25,279 nt of DNA from Euprymna scolopes (lineage: Eukaryota > Mollusca > Cephalopoda > Sepiida > Sepiolidae). The DNA lies in contig CM044491.1 in NCBI GenBank assembly GCA_024364805.1, positions 86,885,692-86,910,970 on the forward strand, read 5' to 3'. Below the pieces are notes generated by a model. The model saw only the letters and a program-made list of their open reading frames with translations. It was not told where the DNA came from and ran no database searches. Position 1 is the first letter of the stretch. Every line of letters starts with the position of its first letter. Positions 9,986-21,140 of this stretch are shown piece after piece. A program made the translations under genes and the position numbers.

Positions 9986-11690
9986 TTTTCTCAGCGTTCT
10001 ACAATACTATCTTCTGACATAACATGTGTGAGAACTCCTAGCAGTAATAACAACAAATGCAACAATTAAAATCATATGTTACTATAAGAAAAACATACAG
10101 AAGTTGATGGTTAACATGACTTTATTCATCCTATTGCAACTGTCGTTAGTGTCGGTCGTTTGTTATTAATTACGAGTTCTATAGTTGATGTTGTGAATTA
10201 GTCCGGTTTTTCTAATAGATACATCTGTATATGTATTGCCAAACATTATACATATATGGCAAATTATATTGCCTTATAGTTACTATTTTTTACTGATATA
10301 GCTCAGAATGGCGTACTTGCTTTAAGTTAGCGAGAAATCATATACCTTTCTTAATTATGCCGTATATCAACATTTTAAGATGAAAAAAAAAATAACCAGA
10401 AAATTCATAAACTTTCACATCAAAAGTGAGGTAAACGGAAACTAACAGTTATAGGCCACAGCGTCGCAGGGATACGGATAGATATTCTTCAGATAGATCT
10501 GCACCTTTATTTCTGTTCATGATAACCATGACTGCAACGGACATATTGGAAAATACAACAATTTTACGGAAACATATTTAATGATATATCATCTTTTTTT
10601 ATAAGGATGATTTGAAAACAAAATACATAACCGTGATTAAAAATTTGTAAGATATAAGGATAGAATTTGAACTAAAAATCTATTACTACTTGCAGTGGAG
10701 ATAACGTAACTCAAACAGAAATAAACGGTAACAGGAATAATAACTACTCATGTAGTGATGTTCTCGAATTTAAAAGCACGTATAGAGGAAAGGAACGAAT
10801 ATCTGGTCAAATCATAAGGAATCCTGATTAACATAAAACTAATAACTAAAATAAAATAAAAACTAATTACAGTATAAGGCACTATACACTTAAAATATAT
10901 TGAGCGGTTTATTGAAGTGAAAGAGGGTAGTGCGAATTAATCATTTTGTAAAGAGCACAGACAAAATGGAGATTCGCATATAAAAAATACTGATTGTTGA
11001 TTGCATATTCCAAAGATGGTCAGAATTAAAACACTACAGATAACTATGAAACGCCAAATAAATAAAAATCAAGATAGAATTACAATAAACCTTTTGTTAA
11101 TATTAACCAAGTAGACGTCTCTATATTTTACCAATTCTACGCTCGGATAATATATTACAAGGAAAATGACACTTGATACGAAGAATAGAATGGCAAATAA
11201 CGGGCGTGTACAACTATCAATTTTAAATAAAACATTAAATCAATTAGGCAATATATAATATGTGGATAAATACAGCAAAATCAGTAAAACATCCGTAAGA
11301 GAAGCTTCAAATGTAATATGACATCAGCTAATCAATAAGTTAGGAATTAAGTATGCTGCGATTTTGTTGAATTTCTGGTCTCAGAATACATATTAACCAT
11401 TCATTAATTCCAATGAATACACTCTCGAGAGAGTGGGTGATGTCACAAGACCCGAATTAGAACCTCTCCTATCCTATATATTGGACATTTTACCATTCAC
11501 CAGATTATCCATTCACGTTAAATCACTTTTTTATTCACCTTATTCCCTCTGCTTCACTTTTTGTTATCAAGTAAGATCTATTATCTACTTGTAGTTTTAT
11601 TCAATGCGTTTGAAAGCAAAATCCGATCCCGCCTTTTCCTACATCCTACACTCTGATGAGAAGAAAGTATTTCTTCGAAACTCCGCGGAT
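9986..11690. other. AT-rich DNA, no gene seen
   Basis: No coding signal on either strand. A 10-bp palindrome CTCTCGAGAG lies near 11424-11433, and several ATTCAC words lie near 11500-11550. Both are likely chance. The sequence runs into the assembly gap. Confidence 0.45.
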
Positions 11691-12287
11691 NNNNNNNNNN
11701 NNNNNNNNNNNNNNNNNNNNNNNNNNNNNNNNNNNNNNNNNNNNNNNNNNNNNNNNNNNNNNNNNNNNNNNNNNNNNNNNNNNNNNNNNNNNNNNNNNNN
11801 NNNNNNNNNNNNNNNNNNNNNNNNNNNNNNNNNNNNNNNNNNNNNNNNNNNNNNNNNNNNNNNNNNNNNNNNNNNNNNNNNNNNNNNNNNNNNNNNNNNN
11901 NNNNNNNNNNNNNNNNNNNNNNNNNNNNNNNNNNNNNNNNNNNNNNNNNNNNNNNNNNNNNNNNNNNNNNNNNNNNNNNNNNNNNNNNNNNNNNNNNNNN
12001 NNNNNNNNNNNNNNNNNNNNNNNNNNNNNNNNNNNNNNNNNNNNNNNNNNNNNNNNNNNNNNNNNNNNNNNNNNNNNNNNNNNNNNNNNNNNNNNNNNNN
12101 NNNNNNNNNNNNNNNNNNNNNNNNNNNNNNNNNNNNNNNNNNNNNNNNNNNNNNNNNNNNNNNNNNNNNNNNNNNNNNNNNNNNNNNNNNNNNNNNNNNN
12201 NNNNNNNNNNNNNNNNNNNNNNNNNNNNNNNNNNNNNNNNNNNNNNNNNNNNNNNNNNNNNNNNNNNNNNNNNNNNNNNNNNNNNNN
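11691..12287. other. Assembly gap (597 N)
   Basis: An unbroken run of N. The first bases after it are TATATATAC, so the gap may hide a (TA)n tract that could not be assembled. Open frames drawn across the gap are meaningless. Confidence 0.99.
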
Positions 12288-12296
12288 TATATATAC

Positions 12297-12922
12297 AGTT
12301 TTGTTGAATAACAGGGCTAAATTCTCCATATTCTTTTTTGTACAATTTTTAACATAGCGCGCGCCAACTTTTATGCGTTTTCGGCGAGAGAGTAAGTATA
12401 TTCACCAGACATTCTAATGTATTTAGCCCACATATTTCGTCTTCAGATATTGCGGTATAGTGAATATTTGTTGCTGAATTGACTAATCAGAAGATGAGCT
12501 TATAAAAAATTAAGTACCCAGTTTGCTGGGTAATGTTAGGCTTGTTGGCTCTACGGAGCTATCATATCTCCCTCCCATGTTGTTCATAATATTCCGCCTT
12601 TTATTATATTTATATAACTGAGAAGTCGGCAATCGTTTAAATGTAAAAAAATCCTTAACAAACAGAAAACGGAAAAACCTCCGACGGAAGAAATATGTGT
12701 ACATTTTTTATCACATCGTGTTCCTTAAATGGGAAATGGATTCCATATTGTTTATTAAAAAGGTGTTTTTCAAAACGTCTGAAGAGAGGCCGTTCTTGTG
12801 AATATTTTCGAACGATATAAGGTTTGAAATTGTCCGAATGGTCGCGTAACAAGTGTAACGAACAATTGAAAATGCACTATTTGTTGCTATCAATTCAATC
12901 TTTGTTGCCTTGATTTTACTAA

Positions 12923-12926
<4 letters not shown>
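12297..12926. other. Unassigned DNA, no gene seen
   Basis: Moderately AT-rich. Overlapping minus-strand open frames of 60-65 codons exist at 12655-12852 and 12711-12893, but they match no family I know, have no supporting splice or start context, and overlap each other in different frames. I treat them as chance. Confidence 0.45.

Positions 12927-12979
<53 letters not shown>
12927..12979. repeat. (TA)n microsatellite
   Basis: TA tract with one CA interruption near 12959. The 80-codon plus-strand frame that crosses it is repeat-driven. Confidence 0.96.
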
Positions 12980-13074
12980 ATTATTTTTTAACTATAATAA
13001 TTAAATACCTACAGGTACTAGTGTTTCATCCTTTGGGGAATCTTCAGTGCAGGGTTTCACGATTAACACCACTC

Positions 13075-13124
13075 GATAAAAATAATAGACATAAACTATT
13101 TAGTTTATCTCTATTATTTTTATC
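13075..13124. repeat. Near-perfect hairpin, 24-bp arms, 2-nt loop
   Basis: The left arm (13075-13098) and right arm (13101-13124) pair over 24 bases with a single mismatch and only TT between them. The arms begin GATAAAAATAATAG and end CTATTATTTTTATC. Such a tight loop suggests a cruciform-prone palindrome or a minimal foldback element, not a typical microRNA precursor, which needs a larger loop. No flanking target duplication was seen. Confidence 0.85.
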
Positions 13125-16100
13125 ATGTTTTTATAAATGTAATTATTGGTAAGTCAAATTTAACTGACGAGAAGATTGAAGTTCGAGGTAGAATGCTTCA
13201 TTAGTGGCTGATAATTATTGGTAATAGTCAATAATATTTAATATGTCTTACTTTTAAACATGTTAGGCGTGTGCATAATTAACTCTCTTAAATTTTTGAA
13301 ATATTAAAAAATAACAATGCTGAAATTTGGATGAAATCATATTTAGTAAGTTTTGTAAAAGTTTCACCGCACGTCCAAGTTGTCTTTATTTTAAGCAAGT
13401 TGTTCTACTGCTTTTAAAATTTTTTTGACGTATCACCCAATTAAAATATATAGATACCTATTTATATATCTTTAAGCGCAGAAACCTTGTTCAAGACTAT
13501 TTAGTCATTTCAGTACTTAAGTTTACAGTGATTTCAACTATATAAACACATGCGCATACATAACTTTATATCTACGTTTATGTTAAAATATGCGTATTAC
13601 ATTTTTATTCATAGAAATGCATTCATGTATGAATCTCGATACAACTACAATGCATATGAAAATAAATGCCAGAATTTGTATACTAAAAATTCCAAGATGT
13701 TGTCTAGTTTTACGTTTATTTATTTTTTTTTGAGCTTGGTTAAATGTTCAATTTTTGACAGCTCCTGTTGCGTTGCACAGAACCATTTCTATAATTATTG
13801 TGTCAATTTCTGAATTTTTCCTGGTCTGACTCATTAAATAAAAAATAGAACTCCTCAATTTAAAGCATTAAAATATAATATGGGCATGATTACATAAATC
13901 CGAAAAAAATCGGAGGATGAGTTGCAACTGTGATGTTTTCGCCATCTTTGATTTTAAGGTAGAGTCATTAAGACTATACCGACGTACTAATACAATGTGG
14001 TTATAGTGTTCTAATTAACACTAAAATATCTTATATAATTCTTTTTAATTTATTTAATACAAATAATTTATATTTATTTACTAAGATATATTAACTATGG
14101 TTAAATCTAGAATGTATGTGTTTGGATTTCATTTTTTATACGAAACTAATTCTTAATTTATTGAATATGTATATTTCAGTTATTTGGCTAAATTTAAATA
14201 CTTCTTTGCTATAACCTAATAATTACATAAATTAATATGTTTATTATGGCCATTTTTACGTTTAAATAGACTTGTAGTAGTGTCATTTAGTTGAAATTAA
14301 TTAACTATTAATCATTTATTTTTATTAGCACGAATAATGCCTTAATTTTTCGTTGAATTTTTATCATTTTCCTTCAAAGGACTCTATGGGAAATATATTG
14401 TATCATCTGCCTTATATAATATGAACATCCTCCTATTTATTTCATGAGTTTTTCCTGTACTAATTAAATTGTATGTTCTGCGAAGTTAATATTATTTTAA
14501 AAGCATTTATTTATTATATAATTTATTTTAACTGGTAAATTTTACATCAATTAAAATGTAAACTAATCCATATTTATTTACATAGTTTTGTAAATTAGTA
14601 GTAGAATCTTAAATATTTATGATATTCAACTCAATGATTACCTAATACTTCAATTAAATAATACATTTATGTATATTCTAGTAGGACGCCCATTGTTACC
14701 TGGTCATAAATATGATTAAATAGAAAATGGTGATAGTTGTTGATTTCATATTCATAGGCCAATGCTGTATTGATGATTAAAGTAACACAATATATAATAA
14801 TGGCCGTCCGGCGTAGATTACGTTCAAATATGATATTTTAATTCATGCAGATTCATATTTATTATTATAGAGCAAATACAATATTAATCATTATATTGTT
14901 ACCAGCATATTCTAGTTGTTTCAAAAGTAATAAAAAGCATGATTTTGGTGTCATCACTTAAAATCAAAACCAAAAATGTACTTCTTACCTTTTATCTGTA
15001 AACATCTGATCGAGCAATGTTCAGATATGATAACTCTAAAAATACAATGATATTAACATATAAATATATATTTGTGAATGCGCTTAAAAGCTTGAAGTCG
15101 ACTTATGCTTTCCAAATTCCAATCGTCTTATCTATTAAGCTATTGATCACATCTAAAACCAAATCGAATTTGTTCCACAAGCCTGACATAACCATAAAGA
15201 AATTTTGAAGTCTAGAGACCAAATAATAGCCGGTAAAAATTTATAAAACCGTCCCTAGCATATACAGTCAGACATCCAATGCTACTTTTAAGTATATATG
15301 CGTGTATGTATTTGTGTGCATGTATGTAATTGTCCATCTCGATAAAGTTTACACTATATCTTGTAAAAACGCAAAATTCTGTTTTTAGCGCATAAAATTT
15401 CATATATGGCAACTATTTATCGAAATATACAATGTTTTTCGTAGATTTTTGCATAAATCGAAACATTTCTCAGCTTGAAGTTAAGAATGTACATTTCCTG
15501 ATAAAGGATTAAACCCCTTAGAAAGAAACTGACGTTAATTGCTATTTTTCTGTTTTCTATTTAAATAACTAAGAACCAATTCTGTGAGAATGACAGCTCT
15601 TTAGATAAGACAGGATGTGAATCCTCTCAAATCAATTTTATCACTGTTTTAAAGAAACATTAACTCGCTATCGGTGTATAATTAATTTTTCTAGTTTCAA
15701 TACAGAAGAAACACGAAGTGAAATACAGTTATATATTGATCAGTTAATACTTTCCAACAAATGATTAACATATTTATTTTAGAATGAAATCTATACATTT
15801 TGAAGCTATGTTTGTCTTTTGAAATGAAATTAAAACCCTTTAGAGCAGTAAAGACAAGTGTACATTACATATTAGAAACGAATCACACTCTACGGTTAAT
15901 TGAATTTCTCATACAGAGACCAATAGCTTGCTAAAACAAAAAAAAACACCTGGATTTATTAACATAAGTAGCATTAGCGCCCGGCCATGCCGTGCCATAA
16001 AATATGCTTTAATATTTTTCATGCATGCAGATTATATATTTTTATCATAGTTCAAATTCTCTATCAAATGTTCTACATATAGTACATAGTACTCATGTCA

Positions 16101-16256
16101 AAAGTTTAAATAATTTACATGAGATTAAATCGAAACCAAAACATTTAGCGTTGCGGTACAGCTCCCCACATTTGGAGATATCAATAAATGGTAAAGTTTT
16201 AAAATAAATCATCTGCAAGCAATGAATGGATTTTAAAAGTAATAGTAAAATGACGG
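13125..16256. other. Long AT-rich stretch, no gene seen
   Basis: About 3.1 kb with short open frames only (60-87 codons), all lacking recognisable motifs and rich in Ile, Tyr, Asn and Phe as expected from AT-rich noise. A short GC-richer word at about 15976-15997 is isolated. No retroelement motif was found on either strand. Confidence 0.5.
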
Positions 16257-16290
16257 CAAGTTGAAATAAATATTTTGTAATTTCAACTTG
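16257..16290. repeat. Small hairpin, 11-bp perfect arms
   Basis: CAAGTTGAAAT (16257-16267) and ATTTCAACTTG (16280-16290) are perfect reverse complements around a 12-nt AT-rich loop. Pairing can be extended a few bases outward with one mismatch. There is no terminator-like U run or other context to assign a role. Confidence 0.6.
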
Positions 16291-16433
16291 ACGACATATT
16301 TCTTTACGCGTTATTCATTCATCCAACCTCAGATTTTTGTCTTTCTAAGCTAGTGTTTGGTTTGGTGTATGATTAGTATTTTCTGTTGTGTGCCCAAGAG
16401 TTTTAGACTTAAACGTTAAAGTATAACCCCCCA

Positions 16434-16435
<2 letters not shown>

Positions 16436-16488
<53 letters not shown>

Positions 16489-16511
16489 AGAGAGAGAGAG
16501 AGAGAGAGAGA
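16436..16511. repeat. (TA)n-(GA)n compound microsatellite
   Basis: About 25 TA units (16436-16486) are followed by about 12 GA units (to 16511). Read on the minus strand it is (CT)n then (TA)n, placed downstream of the LINE, so it may be the simple-repeat tail of that element. That link is inference. Confidence 0.95.
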
Positions 16512-16839
16512 TTTCGACCAGTGAGGTTTCGCCACAGCAACTCAGTGGTTCGGAAATCCACAGAAATCATTTGTTTATAGTGGTGAAGATGTGTGTAGAA
16601 CCAACCCCAAATTTTGACATTACTTTTGTCAGTGTAATGGCTGCAACAATACAGAGGATACAGTATACAGCAGATTTTTACATCGGAGTTTTTCATTCCT
16701 CAGATGCATGCCTTTTTTTACTTAGGCATCGCCGCTTATCAAGGCAAAAGACCACGCGAGGATAAGTGTTAAAGGGTGTACAGTAGAAATTAGACAATAT
16801 AGTAATCGTTAGTCATGGAAATTCGGTAATTTTGTTAAC
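16512..16839 (-). mobile_element. Possible 3' UTR of the minus-strand LINE
   Basis: This stretch lies between the end of the LINE coding remnant and the (GA)n/(TA)n tract. It is less AT-rich than its surroundings and carries a small stem, ATGCCT...AGGCAT (about 16708-16729). CR1/Jockey-type LINEs often end in short stems and simple repeats, so it fits a 3' UTR. The plus-strand LINE copy leaves the window before this part, so homology cannot be checked here. It could equally be unrelated flanking DNA. Confidence 0.35.
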
Positions 16840-17384
16840 ATTTATGGAACGGCTCATCAAAAACTTGTTTACGTTAGACTTGAAGACAATCATATTGTTC
16901 TACTAAGATTGAATGCAGGAAAGCGGAAGACAATTCGATGGGCGTGCGGTTCTAAGAAAGAAGCTTTTTTCATGGAATCTACGTTTAGGTTTAGGCACAG
17001 ATAAAGAGTTGGAGAAATTATTGATATTGTTTTCTGCTAGACGGGTGTGTCTTGTGAAAGTTTGACGAGCGGGACTATAAATTGGCGCTTAGTCGAGCAC
17101 TTGCCATGAAAATAACAATAAAGCAGAGACAAACTCGCAACATCTCTTCTGTGAGAAAGAGGTTGCATGGAAGAGAAAAGGGCATCCCCTACGGGGCAAC
17201 GAAATCTATTTTGAACTCTATCAAGGAAGGATAAGTCCTTTCTAGCAGCTGTCCAGATATGGCAACAGTACTCAATCCTTGGACTACCTGGCTCTTATAC
17301 AGATATAGAGTTGTATCAGAAGTCAGATATCTACTGGATCAATAGAAGGATCCGACCATTTTTCCAGCGGTTTTGGCAACGGAT

Positions 17385-17717
17385 TTAATGTATAAATTTA
17401 TGATCAGGAGTAAAGGTCAAGCCCAGAAGCTTGTCAAAACATGGGACCTTCCCAAGACTAGGGCCATTCATTTCGATTGATGCCAAATGGGGATCAGAAC
17501 GTTGATGATTTAAAGGGAAAAGCTTAGTTTTAGATGCATTAAAAGTAACAAGCCACCTCTGTTCCCATTGTACCACTTGCTCAAGATCAGAGGAGAGAGA
17601 ATCGGAGAGAACTTGGTCGTTTACGATTTTAGATGTACTACCATAGATAGTAGTATCATCAGCATAAATATCTACGAATGATGTAAGAATGTGATTTGGA
17701 AGATCATTAATGTACAT
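17385..17717 (-). pseudogene. LINE reverse transcriptase fragment with YADD
   Basis: This 110-codon open piece carries the reverse transcriptase palm. It begins MYINDLPNHILTSF, then the catalytic YADDTTIYGSTSK, then WEQRWLVTFNASKTKL, the conserved block after the active site. It closes with FDKLLGLTF near the thumb. The two catalytic aspartates of YADD are intact. It lies in a different frame from the upstream piece at 17911-18201, showing a frameshift between them. It is part of the LINE at 16840-19700 and not an independent gene. Confidence 0.92.
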
Positions 17718-17910
17718 CAGGAAGGGAGTTGGGCCCAGGATGGAGCCTGGCGGACTCCAGCATTAATACTGTGAGCTTCTGATTTCTGCGCATCAACCAC
17801 TACTCTTATGAACCAATCAGAGATTTAATAATTGAGAAGACATTTCCAGCTATACCGTAGCTGGAGATTTTGTGAAGTAAACTTTTATGCCAATCTCTAT
17901 CAAAGGACTT

Positions 17911-18201
17911 TTATATATCAAGAGCAATTGCCCTAGAAAGGAAGCCTCCGTCGAGAGATTCGCTGATCCTATGAGATATAATAGTTAGCACATCTGCTGT
18001 AGATCTAGCAGAACGGAAACCATATTGCGGGTCACTAAGAAGGTTTTTTTCTGAGATTACTTCTCTATTTAACACAGATTCCAGCAACTTATTCATGGCG
18101 CACATGAGGCTTATTGGCATGTACTGAGAGGGAGATGAGTTAACACATGAATTCTTAAATACAGGGCATATGATGAGAGTTTCCAGGGTGATGGGAAGCA
18201 A
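17911..18201 (-). pseudogene. LINE reverse transcriptase fragment (fingers/palm)
   Basis: This 96-codon piece covers the earlier reverse transcriptase motifs: VFKNSCVNSSPSQYMPISL (family form: Y.PISLL), NKLLESVLNREV, then LLSDPQYGFRSARSTAD and the SLDGGFLSRAIALDI strand that carries the first catalytic aspartate. The family normally continues with a KAFD-like motif; here the frame ends just after ALDI. Part of the same LINE. Confidence 0.9.
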
Positions 18202-18401
18202 TTCTCCTTAAGACAATGTTTAAACAGTTTTGTAAGGATGGGCGCTAGTTCTGGTTGAAGTCTTTTGAGTACTATAATTGGAATGAAGTCAGTACTGGTT
18301 TCTTTACTGGAATCAAGGTTTTTGATTAGCTTAGAAACATCACGTACATATATTTGTATGTCACATAGCGTGTTTTCTGATACAGGAGGAAATATTGGGG
18401 G

Positions 18402-18873
18402 TTAGAGGTCTTGGTCGCAAAGGTTAGAATTATCTGCAAAGATGTAGGCAAAGAGTTTGGCTTTGTCTGATGCTGACGAGATTACCACAGGCCCACTTAT
18501 GATAGTTGGGATAGAACACACGCCTCTGTTAAGGATTCTGTTTGATATTTGCCAAAACCGGTGGGTACCAAGCCCCTGCACGGCTAACACGTACTTGACT
18601 GACTGAGCATACAACTCTCTTGCGTTCTTTATTACTTTTTGACAGTGGTTGCAGGTAGTCCTGAAAGCGGCTTTAGTCTCAGTATATCTATTACGTTGGA
18701 AGCAATGGAAAAAAGTGATTTCTGTGCGCAATGGCAGCTGCACATTCTGGAGAGAACCACATCTTGCTGTTAGGTTTTTGCTGAAATTTTTTCGAGGGTA
18801 TGAAACGGTCTATACCCACAATTAACCATTCCGTCAAGTCTGATACTATAGAGAACACATCCTTTTTAAACAT
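18402..18873 (-). pseudogene. LINE endonuclease-RT linker fragments
   Basis: Two overlapping open pieces (18873-18691 and 18743-18402, different frames) form the linker typical of this LINE group. The first holds WLIVGIDRFIPSKKF and WFSPECAAAIAHRNHFF. The second holds CQKVIKNARELYAQSVK, GTHRFWQISNRILNRG and SSASDKAKLFA. Both read well against the family order. The frame change between them, near 18700, is a decay lesion. Confidence 0.88.
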
Positions 18874-18910
18874 AGAACGCAGAGGTACATCTGATGTAAA
18901 TGTACGGACG

Positions 18911-18970
18911 CTGCCATAGAGTATCGATATACTGTACGATCAGCCATAGAGTATCGATATACTGTACGAT
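18911..18970. repeat. 30-bp tandem duplication inside the LINE
   Basis: Two adjacent 30-bp units (18911-18940 and 18941-18970) differ only in their first bases and share GCCATAGAGTATCGATATAC. On the minus strand each unit encodes RTVYRYSMA, the HRTVYRY block of the family, so a coding segment of ten codons was doubled in frame. The near-identity of the units within an otherwise decayed element suggests that the duplication is recent or an assembly artefact. Confidence 0.93.
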
Positions 18971-19700
18971 GGAGAGGTACATCTGAGAACTTATTACATT
19001 TCATTGTTATATTTACTGATACAACTGAGTGGTAAGAAGATCCAAGTCGAGAGAGAACGGAAGCTGAACACAGTTCAGGGCAAGTTGCGAGAAAAAGGTC
19101 AACGAGACTTGCATACTGGCTGTCAGTATCGGGCTCACGGGTTCGTTTGTGAACAGTTGTAGTGAGGTCATAAACAATGGAGAAATCATGACAGAACCTC
19201 CCCTCATCATCGCTCTTGTTTTAGTGATTTAACCATTCCACATCGTGAACATTGAAGTCTCGACAGGCATTGATATTAGCTGAAGGATAGGCACGTGGTC
19301 AATGAATAGACGTGGTCGTTGTCACTTTTCTCAGATATACTTTTAAAGATAGTAACTCCGCTGTTGCGGGGGTAATAAAGAGCAAATATAAACGCAGTAG
19401 TTTCAGCAAATGCAACCCAGAATCACATATACGGTCAGTTAGGTTCTTCTCTGGAGATAGCTCTACCACATGGAAAGCCATCTTTTATATAGGCACATAT
19501 TCCATGCCAATGGCGATCTTGGGGGTCAGATTTGGAAGTTAAATTAGAGTATACTTAATTACGAACTCATATAGGGAAATAGTCTGTTCAATGCCAGTTT
19601 CGCTTAGAAATAATGTGTCTGGTTTAGTCTCCTGTAATTGGGTTTCAACCTCTGGAAGATTAGAACGTAGGCCCCTTATGCTCGAGAAGGAGACATAGTA

Positions 19701-20320
19701 GTGGGGGTGTACGGTAGAAGTTGGAGATCCGGGTGTAATCCTGTTTTTTATTGAAACTTTTCATGATGGAGTGTTGGGATTTGTGGACTAGTTCGACAGA
19801 CTTGCTTGGCGCAGGACAGAGTGAGAAAGTAAGAGGGGATTAGAAATGAAGAGATATTTTTTTTAGCACACGAAAAGGTACAGCAGTAACAATTACCCAC
19901 TAATATGGCACCGAGAGGGCCCACCATACATTACTGCATGCCCCCGAATTCATTCACCAAATGGCAATACAGCAGCCCCAATACATGGCACCTGCTGATA
20001 GGACAGCCTCCTTAGTTGTTAATCCAAATTTCGGTTCCCTGACTATCAGGCGGATAACGTCAGCACAGATAAAACGTTTACCTCCAGCACCCTTACTAGT
20101 GACATGGCTAAAAGGATAGACATAGAAACAGAAAATTTCCGACATATCAGGCGGCTCTTCACGCAAAATACTGCCAACCTAGAATACACGTTTTCTTCTC
20201 CCTTTGTTAGAAAAATCAATCATTTAAAAATGAGGACTGAGTGATAAATAGAGAGGAGCGAGAGTAACGGGAGCTACCGACAGCGCATCCACAAGGCAAT
20301 GCCTACTCTCCATTAAAAAT
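19701..20320 (-). mobile_element. Possible 5' region of the LINE (5' UTR or ORF1 remnant)
   Basis: Upstream of the endonuclease start, on the minus strand, the sequence stays less AT-rich than the flanks up to about 20320, then drops sharply to AT-rich DNA. It contains a 70-codon open piece (20166-19954) beginning MREEPPDMSEIFCFYVYPFS, which I do not recognise. The composition and position fit the 5' UTR or a first open reading frame of the LINE. No zinc-knuckle or coiled coil is visible, so the assignment rests on context only. Confidence 0.4.
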
Positions 20321-20819
20321 AAGTATTGTACTTAATAAAAGTCCATTTGGCGAGTTTCAGAGAAGATATGGTAAAATATTCCCTTCTCACTAACTGAAAA
20401 TGAATACAATTGCCTAATCTGTTCATGCTATCAACTTGAAAAGTATAAACAACATTTATGGACAAGAAAAATCTATCATAAAAAATAAAACAATATATAT
20501 TCCAAATGAAGTTGCCAGATAGAATCGGCACATTGTTGCACGAGAAAACCATTTACACAATTAATAAAACAAGGTAATAAAGATTAAGATTAAAAACTGA
20601 AATAAATGTAATATTATCACTTGCATCTAGAAAAGAAAAATATTACAAATGAAGACTGGTGGTGGATCTCTTCAAGTTAATTATTGTGCTTCCAGATACC
20701 CACCTGAAAATTGTGATAACTCAGCGCGAATCATACAGTGCCAAGCTTTCCTAAGTGGCTATTTTTACACTCCCATATTTCTATTGTCATTGAAATCGAA
20801 AAACTGACCGTTGATTTTA
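20321..20819. other. AT-rich DNA, no gene seen
   Basis: No coding or repeat signal that I can support. The minus-strand 79-codon frame at 20552-20313 has no recognisable motif. Confidence 0.5.
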
Positions 20820-21140
20820 TATGTTGGGCCTTTTGGCTTGTAGTTTAATAACTCATCCCGAATATACTTGTGTAATGTTTTATTATTTGCTAAAATCGTG
20901 TGCTTCTTTTTTTACCAGATTATTTCGATCATCGATTATTGATAATAATCGAAGACACTCCGATAACAACCTATACAATAACATTGTCGTACACATCAAG
21001 TACCTACGTGTGAATTTTTATACAAATCGGTCCAGTTATTTTCGAGTACTTGGAGAACGAACTCACTCACAGACACACACAGACACAGGCACAGATCACA
21101 CACAGACAAAGTTCCTTTTATATAATAGTAGAGCTATCTA
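20820..21140 (+). mobile_element. Probable 3' tail of a non-LTR retroelement
   Basis: Near the right end the sequence reads AATTTTTATACAAATCGGTC then CAGTTATTTTCGAGTA, followed by an ACAGACACACACAGACACAG tract and CAAAGTTCC with TTTTATATAATAGTAGAG. This order (an 'aaatcggtccagt' word, an ACAGAC-rich stretch, then TTTATATAATAGTA) recurs at the 3' end of RTE/CR1-like elements in many invertebrates. A perfect 9-bp stem (TCGATTATT at 20932-20940; AATAATCGA at 20944-20952) lies inside. The 119-codon open frame at 20821-21180 has no known motif and is likely chance. Confidence 0.45.

Larger units (their letters stand above)
16840..19700 (-). mobile_element. Jockey/CR1-group LINE, nearly full coding region, inactive
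   Basis: The element encodes an apurinic-type endonuclease followed by a reverse transcriptase, the layout of Jockey/CR1-like non-LTR retrotransposons that move by target-primed reverse transcription. On the minus strand the endonuclease starts near 19697 (VSFSSIRGLRSNLPEVE; LFLSET). The catalytic-region motif DFNVH.VEWL is near 19265-19224 (RDFNVH, where the family has GDFNVH), and the SxYHSVVS segment is near 19030. A linker (WFSPECAAAIAHRNHFF, near 18760; SSASDKAKLFA, near 18460) leads to the reverse transcriptase: PELAPILTKLF (about 18250), QYGFRSARSTADVLT (about 18030), GSILGPTPFLMYINDLPN (about 17730) and the YADD active site at 17666-17655. The thumb/C-terminal EYCCHIW and FFLRTAR segments follow. 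Many stops and frame changes split it into open pieces such as 18743-18402, 18201-17911 and 17717-17385. It is a dead copy. Confidence 0.92.

Noticed and set aside
11581-12357. Four open frames of over 220 codons on both strands.
   Set aside because: They exist only because the run of N gives no stop codons. The real flanking codons are few and without motifs.
12655-12893. Overlapping minus-strand frames that look mildly protein-like (for example RPLFRRFEKHLF).
   Set aside because: No family match that I know, two competing frames, no start or splice support. The length is within chance for this composition.
16524-16556. TGGTTCGGAAATCC, resembling a tRNA B box.
   Set aside because: Mismatch in the core and no A box upstream. 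More likely part of the LINE 3' region or flanking DNA.
18881-18986. A 14-bp direct repeat AGAGGTACATCTGA (18881-18894 and 18973-18986) flanking 78 bp, which looked like a small insertion with a target-site duplication.
   Set aside because: On the minus strand the intervening part encodes the family's own HRTVYRY block and the run up to SDVPL, so it is native LINE sequence apart from the 30-bp duplication. The two 14-mers both encode SDVPL at expected places.
19013-19210. Minus-strand 65-codon open frame inside the LINE.
   Set aside because: It is a shadow. The neighbouring minus frame carries the true endonuclease segment (HDFSIVYDLTTTVHK...).
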